From Actinospineispora acaciae DSM 45401 (GTDB lineage: Bacteria > Actinomycetota > Actinomycetes > Mycobacteriales > Pseudonocardiaceae): a DNA stretch of 64,000 bases. Below are positions 55,192 to 62,358 of this stretch, one piece after another. Position 1 is the first letter of the stretch. Each line of letters opens with the position of its first letter. The translations under genes were made by a program, and so were the position numbers. Under the pieces are notes generated by a model. That model saw only the letters and a program-made list of their open reading frames with translations, made no database searches and was not told where the DNA came from. The DNA lies in the NCBI RefSeq assembly GCF_000620785.1, contig NZ_JIAI01000014.1:62001-126000 (forward strand), given 5' to 3'.

Positions 55192-56046
55192 ATGACCGAG
55201 CGGGAGCCGGAGCTGGACTGGGCGCTGCGCCGCCCGCACCCGGCGCTGCGCTCGTTGGTCTCCCGCTACATCGGCTACCACCAGCGCGGGGTGACCCTCC
55301 CGGTGCACCGGGGCCTGCCCAGCGAGCACATCACGCTGATCATCAGCCTTCGGGAACCCGTCCGGTTGATCGACATGCCGTCCTCGGACCAGCGGCCGGA
55401 CAGCTGGCAGGGCTTCGTCAGCGGCCTGCACGCCGGCCCGGCGCTGATCGCGCAGGACCCGGAGCAGGCCGGGGTGCACCTGGAGATCAACCCGATGGGC
55501 GTGCGCACCCTGCTCGGGGTGTCGGCCGCCGAGCTCTCCGGGCGGGTGATCGACCTCGCCGAGCTGCCACGGCCCGCGCTGGCCGACCTGCCGGAGCGGC
55601 TGCGGGCGGCGCCGGGCTGGGCCAGCCGGTTCGAGCTGGTGGACCGGGCGCTGCTCGGCTCGGCGAGGGCGGCCGCCGCGCACCAGCCGCCCGGCGAGGT
55701 GGGCTGGGCCTGGCGGCGGCTGCTCGGGTCCGGCGGCGCGGTCGCCGTGAGCGAGCTGGCCACCGACGTGGGCTGGAGCCGGCGGCACTTCTCCGAGCGG
55801 TTCTCCCGCGAGGTCGGGCTGAGCCCGAAGCAGGCGGCCAGGGTGGTGCGGTTCGGCCGGGCCGCCGCCCTGCTGCGCCGGCTGCCGCCGGGCGGGCTGG
55901 CCGAGGTGGCGTACTCCTGCGGCTACTTCGACCAGGCGCACATGAGCAACGAGTTCCGCGCCCTCGCCGGCTGCAGCCCGCGCACCTGGCTGGTCGAGGA
56001 ACTCCCGTTTCTCCAAGACGCGGAGGTCATGGGCGCGCCAACCTGA
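55192..56046 (+). CDS. AraC-family transcriptional regulator
   Basis: A 284-residue regulator. The N-terminal part (LRSLVSRYIGYHQRGVTLPVHRG, ITLIISLREPVRLIDM) matches the DUF6597 sensor type. The C-terminal AraC domain holds two helix-turn-helix units: VSELATDVGWSRRHFSERFSRE and LAEVAYSCGYFDQAHMSNEFRAL. TACCCT seven bases before the ATG suggests a leaderless transcript. The VOC gene follows after five bases and is the obvious regulated partner; such pairs are common in actinomycetes. Confidence 0.87.
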   Translation: MTEREPELDWALRRPHPALRSLVSRYIGYHQRGVTLPVHRGLPSEHITLIISLREPVRLIDMPSSDQRPDSWQGFVSGLHAGPALIAQDPEQAGVHLEINPMGVRTLLGVSAAELSGRVIDLAELPRPALADLPERLRAAPGWASRFELVDRALLGSARAAAAHQPPGEVGWAWRRLLGSGGAVAVSELATDVGWSRRHFSERFSREVGLSPKQAARVVRFGRAAALLRRLPPGGLAEVAYSCGYFDQAHMSNEFRALAGCSPRTWLVEELPFLQDAEVMGAPT

Positions 56047-56051
56047 GCGGC

Positions 56052-56450
56052 ATGAGCGAACCAGATCCGACCGTGTGGCCCGCGCTTCGCTACGACGACG
56101 CCCCGGGCGCGCTGCGTTTCCTCGTCGACGTGCTCGGCTTCCGCGAGGCGCTGAGGGTGCCCGACGACGACGGCGACATCGTGCACGCCGAGCTGCGCTG
56201 GCCGGAGGGCGGCGCCGTGATGCTCGGCTCCACCAAGCACTGCGAGGGCCCGCACGCCCTCATGTCCGCCGGCGCCAACTCGGCCTACGTGGTCACCGAC
56301 CGGGTGGACGCGGTGTACGCCAGGGCCAAGGCCGCCGGCGCGGAGGTCGTCAGCGAGCTGGAGGACACCGACTACGGCTCGCACACCTTCGGCCTGCGCG
56401 ACCCGGAGGGCAACCTCTGGACGTTCGGCACGTATCGCGGCGCACCCTGA
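56052..56450 (+). CDS. VOC-family (glyoxalase/bleomycin resistance-like) protein
   Basis: A 132-residue vicinal-oxygen-chelate protein with two beta-alpha-beta-beta-beta halves: ALRYDDAPGALRFLVDVLGFREALRV, and VDAVYARAKAAGAEVVSELEDTDYGSHTFGLRDPEGNLWTFG. The YGSHTFGLRDPEGNLW end is common to PhnB-like and binding-type members. It could bind or modify a small compound. It is co-transcribed with the AraC gene. Confidence 0.85.
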   Translation: MSEPDPTVWPALRYDDAPGALRFLVDVLGFREALRVPDDDGDIVHAELRWPEGGAVMLGSTKHCEGPHALMSAGANSAYVVTDRVDAVYARAKAAGAEVVSELEDTDYGSHTFGLRDPEGNLWTFGTYRGAP

Positions 56451-56537
56451 AGCCGTCGACAATTTCGGCGAAAATTTGGCACAGTGAGACGGACCGGTCG
56501 TGCGCACCCTCGACCGCCGCGTTTCATGGAGGAATTT

Positions 56538-57458
56538 GTGGAACCCGCGCCACTGGCGCCGAAAATCGCCGACTTCTACATGACCCAGAGCGTCTTCTCC
56601 GAGCCGAACGACCTGGTCGGGTACTACCCCGACCTGCCCGCCGACCCGACCGCACTTGCCGGGATCGTCCGAAACCTGCTGGTCCACCGCCTGGAGGGCG
56701 AGCTGTTCGACTACCGCATCCCGCCCGACCGGCTGCGCGACGACGCCGAGACCCGCTATGTGGACGACATCCTCAGACTTATTACCGGGCGCGACGGCGC
56801 GCCGCTGACCTCGCCACGCCGGCTCGACGACCGATTCGTCGGAATTTGCCGCGACTTCGCCCTGCTGCATTGTTCGTTCCTGCGTCACGCCGGGGTTCCG
56901 GCGCGCATACGATCCGGCTTCGCGGACTATTTCGGCGACACCGGCTTCCACTTCGACCACGTCGTGTGCGAGTACTGGGACGAACGGCACGGCTGGCGGC
57001 TGGCCGACCCGCAGCTGGCCGACCCCTCGGCGGCCGGCTCGCTGGGTGTCGACTTCGACCACATGGACGTGCCCAGGGATCGGTTCCTGGTCGCCGGCGC
57101 GGCCTGGCGGTCGATCCGGGCCGGTGAGGCGGACCCGAACACGTTCGGCCTGCCTCCCGAGGAGGGCGGGCTGGTGGGCGAGTGGTTCGTGGCCGGCAAC
57201 GTCCGGCTGGACCTGGCGATGATCAACAAGGTGGAGCCGCTGCTGTGGGACATCTGGGGTCCGGAGGTCACCGACGGTGAGCGCCTCGCCGCCGAGGATT
57301 GCGAGCTGTACGACCGGGCGGCCGCGCTGACCGTCGGGGACGTGCCGTTCGAGGCGGCCAGCGCCCTGTTCACCGGAAACGACGCGTTGCGGACGCCCAG
57401 AACGGTCCTGACCAGGCCCGTGTACGGCTCACCGCGCGAGGTTCTGCTGCGCGGCTGA
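56538..57458 (+). CDS. transglutaminase-like domain protein
   Basis: A 306-residue cytoplasmic protein with a transglutaminase-like core. The catalytic triad is readable: Cys104 in GICRDFALLHCSFLRHAGV, His141 in FHFDHVVCEYWD, and Asp157 in RLADPQL. The N-terminus reads FYMTQSVFSEPNDLVGYYPDLP. The reaction (protease-like, amidase or cross-linking) is unknown. GGAGGA selects the GTG at 56538. A TTTGGC/GTTTCA AT-richer stretch upstream may hold its promoter. No neighbour suggests a target. Confidence 0.75.
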   Translation: MEPAPLAPKIADFYMTQSVFSEPNDLVGYYPDLPADPTALAGIVRNLLVHRLEGELFDYRIPPDRLRDDAETRYVDDILRLITGRDGAPLTSPRRLDDRFVGICRDFALLHCSFLRHAGVPARIRSGFADYFGDTGFHFDHVVCEYWDERHGWRLADPQLADPSAAGSLGVDFDHMDVPRDRFLVAGAAWRSIRAGEADPNTFGLPPEEGGLVGEWFVAGNVRLDLAMINKVEPLLWDIWGPEVTDGERLAAEDCELYDRAAALTVGDVPFEAASALFTGNDALRTPRTVLTRPVYGSPREVLLRG

Positions 57459-57496
57459 CCGCGTGTTGTCGGGCCGAGCCGGGCTCGCCGGGACGT

Positions 57497-57550
57497 CCGA
57501 CTCACCTGTCAAAAAGCCCGACTCACCCTGTCAAAATCCCCGACTCGCGG
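57497..57550. repeat. short tandem repeats of about 20-21 bases
   Basis: Two near-identical units, CCGACTCACCTGTCAAAAAG (57497-57516) and CCCGACTCACCCTGTCAAAA (57517-57536), are followed by a partial third, CCCGACTCGCGG (from 57539). They fill the gap between the transglutaminase-like gene and the convergent tricorn gene. The core ACTCAC also appears in the long hairpins elsewhere in the window. Confidence 0.6.
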
Positions 57551-57581
57551 TGCGGTCATAAGTGCGGGCGGTCACGTTTCC

Positions 57582-60500
57582 TTACCTGGGTGGTAGGGGT
57601 GGGCGGGAGCGGGTGGGGCGGGTGGCGGGGTCGGGGGGTATGGCGGCGGGGCGCTCGGAGAGGGCTTCTAGGGCTAGGTCCACGGCTTTGGCGAGTTGGG
57701 GGTCGCGGTCGGCGACGTGGTCGGCGGGGGTCATGACCACCTCGACGTCGGGGGCCACGCCGCCGTTCTCCACCGACCACTGCAGGTTGTCGAACCAGAA
57801 CGCGTAGCGCGGTTGGGTCACGAGCGTGCCGTCCACGAGCTGGTAGCGGCTGTCGATGCCGATCACGCCGCCCCAGGTGCGCTCGCCGACCACCGGGCCG
57901 ATACCGACGCGCTGGAACGCGGCGGTCACGATGTCGCCGTCCGAGCCGGCGAACTCGTTGGCCACTGCCACCACCGGCCCGCGCGGCGCTTCCAGCGGGT
58001 AGGTGGTGGGCTGGCCGTGGCGGATCATGTCCCAGCCGATCACCCGGCGGGACAGCTTCTCGATCACGAGCTGGGACAGGTGCCCGCCGCCGTTGTAGCG
58101 GACGTCCACGATCAGGCCCTCGCGCGCGGTCTCCCGGCCGAGGTCGCGGTGCAGCTGCGCCCAGCCGTTGGCCACCATGTCCGGCAGGTGCAGGTAGCCC
58201 AGCCGCCCCTCGGAGCGGTCCGCCACGAACGCGCGCCGGCCGGCCACCCAGTCCTGGTAACGCAGCTGCTCGTCGTCGTCCAGCGGCAGCACCACCACCC
58301 GGCGGCGGGTGCCTGGGGCGTCGGCGGGCTCGATGGTCAGCTCGGTGGGCTGGCCGGCGGTGCCGACCAACAGCGGCGCCGGCCCGGCCGTCGGGTCGAC
58401 CGGGTGCCCGCCCACCGCGAGCAGCACGTCGCCGGCGCGCACGTCCACCCCGGGCGCGGTCAGTGGGCTGCGCGCCCTCGGGTCGGACGACTCGCCGGGC
58501 AGCACCCGCGCCACCCGCCACCTGCCGTCCTCGCCGCGCTCGATGTCCGCGCCGAGCAGCCCCGGCAGCTCTCCCGAGCCGTACCCGCCGCGCGGCGAGA
58601 CGTACGCGTGCGAGGTGCCCAGCTCGCCCTGCACCTCCCAGAGCAGGTCCACCAGGTCGTCGTGGCTGCCCACGCCGTCCACCAGCGGGCGGTAGCGGGC
58701 CAGCTCGCCGGCCCAGTCCACGCCCGCCATGTCCGCGACCCAGAAGTGGTCGCGCATCAGCCGGCCGGCCTCGTCGTACATCTGCCGCCACTCGGCGGTC
58801 GGGTCGACGGTCACCGAGATCCGGCCGGTGTCGATGTCGAACTCGTCGGAGCTGTCGTCGCCGGGCTTGTCCGAGCCTTGACGGTCGGTGCGCAGCACCC
58901 GCAGCGCGCGCCGGTCGCGGACCACCATCCGGGAGCCGTCCCCGCTGACCTCGAAGGCGTCCGCCGGGTCGGCGATCCGGTCGTGCCGGCGCCGGACCAG
59001 GTCGAAGCGCTCCAGCACCGGGCGCGGCCCCTCGGCGCCCTCGGCCAGCCCGTCGCCGAGCACGCCGGTCGGGGTGGCGCGCAGCCACAGCAGGCAGTCC
59101 TTGCCGGCGCGCAGCCGGTAGTACCTGGCCTCGGACACCGGCAGCGCCACCACCCGCTCGGGCAGCCCCTCCGGGTCGACCCGCACCTCGGGCGCGTCGA
59201 CGTCCTTCTCGGTGTCCTTCGCGGCGTCCTTGGCGTCCTTCTCCTCCGCGTCCTTCTCGGTGTCCTTGGCCTTGTCCTTGTCGTCCTTTTCCTTGTCGTC
59301 GTGGTCGTCGGCGCCGTTGGGCGGCCGCCCGTCCGGGGACGGACCGAACGGGGACGGTGTGCGCGCGGACAGCGGCACCAGGAACGGGCGGCAGCCGTTC
59401 GGGAACGACAGGTCGAACGAGTGCGCGTCGTACACCGGGTCGAAGCTGCGGTAGGACAGGAACGCCAGGTGCTTGCCGTCGGTGGTGAACACCGGCGAGG
59501 TGTCCACGAACCGGGTCGGCGTCACCGCGACCGGCACCGGTGAGTCGTCGGTGACCTTGGCGATCAGGATCCGCCGCATGCCCTGCTCCACCGGGTCGGA
59601 CCAGGCCAGCCAGGCGCTGTCCGGGGAGAACGCCAGGCCGGTCACCTCGCCGTCCGCGCCCCTGGCCAGCTCGGTGAACCGCTCGGCCGCCACGTCGAAC
59701 ACCAGCAGCCGCCCGTCGTGGCAGGCCAGCGCCACCCGGGAGCCGTCCGGCGCGCAGGCCAGCTCCAGTACCCGCCCGATCTCACCGGCGCCGTACCTTG
59801 CCGGCTCCGGCTGCTCCTCGCCGTCGCTGTGGCTGTCGCCGTCGGTGAGCGGGCCGCCCGCCAGCGCGTCCTCGCCGTCCACGTCCGTGATCCAGACCGC
59901 CCAGTCCTCGCCGAGCGGGCGTGCCAACCGGTGTCGCACGCCGGGCTCGCTGGCCAGCGTCCTGGCCGGGCCGTCGCGGTGGGTCAGCCGGTGCACGGTG
60001 CCGCGCACCCCGACCACGCTGAGCCGGCCGGTCTTGTCCGGCACCGCCGTGGACAGGTGCCGGGCGGCGCTGATCTGGTAGCGCGCCCTGGCCGTGCGGG
60101 GGCCGCCCAGGCGCACGTCCAGCCGGCGCGCGGGCGCGTCCAGGCCGTCCAACAGCCACAGCTGGCCGCCGGACTCGTACACCACCGTGGTGCCGTCGCT
60201 GGTCGCGTGCCGGGCGTAGAACGGCCAGCGCTCGGAGGCGTCGGCGGGCTCGGCGGCCGATCCGCCCTCGGCGCCGTGATCGGTGTGCCGCCGAAGGTCG
60301 GTGCCGTCCACCGCGACCGAGTAGACGTTCCCCCAGCCCTCGTGGTCGGACAGGAACGCGATCCGGTCCCCGACGAGCATCGGCGACTCAATGTTGCCGT
60401 TCAGCTCCGGCAACAGCCGGGCGAACTCGTCACCCCCGGAAGGACGCCACCAGAGCTTGCCGGCGGTGCCGCCCCGGTAGCGCTTCCACCAGGCCGGCTC

Positions 60501-60968
60501 GCGGGACATCACGGCGGACAGCAGCACGGTGCCGGTCGGGCCGCCGGCAAGGTTCGCCACCGGCCCGTAGGGCAGCACCCGGGGCGGGCCGCCGTCGGTC
60601 GGGACGGCGTGCGCCCAGGTGCGGCGGGAGGACGGCTGGCCGGTCGCGGTGATCGCGACGACCTCGTCCTGGTCGGTCCAGCCCAGGGTCAGCGTCTTGG
60701 GGTCGCCCCAGTAGGTCAGCCGGGTGGCCAGGCCGCCCTCGGTGTCGGCCACCAGCACCTCGGGCGCGCCGTCCCGCCGCGATGTCCAGGCGACCCTGGC
60801 GCCGTCGTCGCTCAGCCGGGGGTTGCGGACCGGTTCCTGGTCGGCGGACAGGCGATAGGCCCGCCCGCCGTCGACCGGGGCGAGCCAGACGTCGTTCTCC
60901 GCGACGAAAACGAGGGACGAACCGCGCAGGTGGGGGAAACGCAGGTAGGTGGGCGAACCGGATGCCAT
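57582..60968 (-). CDS. tricorn protease homologue
   Basis: A 1128-residue cytosolic protease that should assemble into large rings and degrade peptides. Two N-terminal beta-propellers (FPHLRGSSLVFVAENDVWLAP starts the first) are followed by a PDZ domain near residues 830-900 and an S41-type core. The catalytic His is in LGTSHAYVSP near residue 786 and the Ser in ANEFAGSDGD near residue 1008. Residues 553-591 form a Lys/Asp/Glu-rich linker (for example KEKDDKDKAKDTEKD). The start ATG is at 60968. It is divergent from the PQQ dehydrogenase gene. Confidence 0.92.
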   Translation of the reverse strand: MASGSPTYLRFPHLRGSSLVFVAENDVWLAPVDGGRAYRLSADQEPVRNPRLSDDGARVAWTSRRDGAPEVLVADTEGGLATRLTYWGDPKTLTLGWTDQDEVVAITATGQPSSRRTWAHAVPTDGGPPRVLPYGPVANLAGGPTGTVLLSAVMSREPAWWKRYRGGTAGKLWWRPSGGDEFARLLPELNGNIESPMLVGDRIAFLSDHEGWGNVYSVAVDGTDLRRHTDHGAEGGSAAEPADASERWPFYARHATSDGTTVVYESGGQLWLLDGLDAPARRLDVRLGGPRTARARYQISAARHLSTAVPDKTGRLSVVGVRGTVHRLTHRDGPARTLASEPGVRHRLARPLGEDWAVWITDVDGEDALAGGPLTDGDSHSDGEEQPEPARYGAGEIGRVLELACAPDGSRVALACHDGRLLVFDVAAERFTELARGADGEVTGLAFSPDSAWLAWSDPVEQGMRRILIAKVTDDSPVPVAVTPTRFVDTSPVFTTDGKHLAFLSYRSFDPVYDAHSFDLSFPNGCRPFLVPLSARTPSPFGPSPDGRPPNGADDHDDKEKDDKDKAKDTEKDAEEKDAKDAAKDTEKDVDAPEVRVDPEGLPERVVALPVSEARYYRLRAGKDCLLWLRATPTGVLGDGLAEGAEGPRPVLERFDLVRRRHDRIADPADAFEVSGDGSRMVVRDRRALRVLRTDRQGSDKPGDDSSDEFDIDTGRISVTVDPTAEWRQMYDEAGRLMRDHFWVADMAGVDWAGELARYRPLVDGVGSHDDLVDLLWEVQGELGTSHAYVSPRGGYGSGELPGLLGADIERGEDGRWRVARVLPGESSDPRARSPLTAPGVDVRAGDVLLAVGGHPVDPTAGPAPLLVGTAGQPTELTIEPADAPGTRRRVVVLPLDDDEQLRYQDWVAGRRAFVADRSEGRLGYLHLPDMVANGWAQLHRDLGRETAREGLIVDVRYNGGGHLSQLVIEKLSRRVIGWDMIRHGQPTTYPLEAPRGPVVAVANEFAGSDGDIVTAAFQRVGIGPVVGERTWGGVIGIDSRYQLVDGTLVTQPRYAFWFDNLQWSVENGGVAPDVEVVMTPADHVADRDPQLAKAVDLALEALSERPAAIPPDPATRPTRSRPPLPPR

Positions 60969-61065
60969 GACCTGACGGTAATCGGCTGGCTCATCGGTCG
61001 TGCGTGCGGAGTAGCGGTCGGTGCGGCAGACCCGCCCTCACAGCGGGTGCGGGCATAGTTGGGGG

Positions 61066-62337
61066 ATGGTTCGAGGCTGGTTGGTCCGGCTGGTCGCGGT
61101 GGCCGGTGTGGTCGCGGTGGCCGGGTGCACGGCGTTCGCGGCCGGTGGCGGCGGCTCGTCGGCAGGCGGCGCGGGCGGCGCGGCGGCGAGCGGCGTGAGC
61201 GTGTCGAACGGCGGCGGTGGCACGGCGGCCGGCCGTCCGGTGCCCAGGGTCGCGGCGCCACCGCTGCGGGTGGAGGAGGTAGCCGGCGGGTTGGAGAACC
61301 CGTGGGACCTGGCGTTCCTGCCGGACGGGCGGCTGCTGGTCACCGAGCGGCCGGGGCGGCTGGTGCTGCTGTCCGGTCCCATGCCGGGGGCCGAGGCCCG
61401 GCCGGTGGACGCCGACTTCGGCGACCTGCTGGCCAAGGGCGAGGGCGGGCTGATGGGCCTGGCGCTGCTGCCCGACTTCGCCGGCTCGCGGCGGTTCGTC
61501 ACCTGCCAGACGCACACCGAGGGCGGCCAGCCTCGGGACGTGCGGGTCGTCGTCTGGGAGCTGTCGCCCGACTTCGCCAGCGCGCGGCGGGTGCGCGACC
61601 CGCTGGTCGGCGGGCTGCCGCTGAACCCGTCCGGGCGCCACTCGGGCTGCCGGCCCGCGCTGGCCCCGGACGGCACGCTGCTGATCGGCACCGGCGACAC
61701 CGCGCGCGGCGCCTTCTCCCAGGACCGGACCAACCTGGGCGGCAAGGTGCTGCGGGTGGACCCGGCCACCGGGGCGCCGGCCGCCGGCAACCCGTTCGCC
61801 GGGTCCGCGAACCCGAACGAGCGGCTGATCTGGACCTACGGCCACCGCAACGTGCAGGGCGTGGCGATCCGGCCCGGGACCGACCAGGTGTTCGTCGCCG
61901 AGCAGGGCCCGGACTACGACGACGAGGTCAACCTGCTGGCGGGCGGGCGGAACTACGGCTGGGACCCGTCCCGGGGCGGCACCGTCGGCGGCTACCAGGA
62001 GACGGTGCCGATGACCGACCTCACCCGGTTCCCGGACGCGGTGCCGGCCAGGTGGAGCTCGGGCGAGACCACCGAGGCCACCGCCGGCGCCGCGTTCCTG
62101 TCCGGGGGCCGCTGGGGCACGCTGGAGGGCGCGCTCGCGGTGCCGGCGCTCAAGGGCTCCAAGCTGCTGCTCATGACCCTGGCGCCGGACGGCACGGCGG
62201 CCGAGCTGCGGGTGCCCGCCGAGCTGGACGACAAGTACGGGCGGCTGCGCAGCGCGCGGTTGTCGCCGTCCGGCGACCTGTATCTGACCACCGACAACGG
62301 CTCGTCGGACGTGGTGCTCCGGGTGAGCGCCGGATAG
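61066..62337 (+). CDS. PQQ-dependent sugar dehydrogenase-like lipoprotein
   Basis: A 423-residue exported protein. The signal peptide VRLVAVAGVVAVAGC ends in lipobox VAGC (Cys near residue 21). The six-bladed propeller of the soluble glucose/sorbosone dehydrogenase family begins NPWDLAFLPDGRLLVTERPGR. It also contains HSGCRPALAPDGTLLIGTGD, IWTYGHRNVQGVAI and AEQGPDYDDEVNLL. These enzymes oxidise aldose sugars with PQQ and calcium at the cell surface. GGGGG precedes the ATG, and CATAGT six bases upstream may also allow a leaderless start. Confidence 0.87.
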   Translation: MVRGWLVRLVAVAGVVAVAGCTAFAAGGGGSSAGGAGGAAASGVSVSNGGGGTAAGRPVPRVAAPPLRVEEVAGGLENPWDLAFLPDGRLLVTERPGRLVLLSGPMPGAEARPVDADFGDLLAKGEGGLMGLALLPDFAGSRRFVTCQTHTEGGQPRDVRVVVWELSPDFASARRVRDPLVGGLPLNPSGRHSGCRPALAPDGTLLIGTGDTARGAFSQDRTNLGGKVLRVDPATGAPAAGNPFAGSANPNERLIWTYGHRNVQGVAIRPGTDQVFVAEQGPDYDDEVNLLAGGRNYGWDPSRGGTVGGYQETVPMTDLTRFPDAVPARWSSGETTEATAGAAFLSGGRWGTLEGALAVPALKGSKLLLMTLAPDGTAAELRVPAELDDKYGRLRSARLSPSGDLYLTTDNGSSDVVLRVSAG

Positions 62338-62358
62338 GCCGGCAGCCCCGGGCTCACG

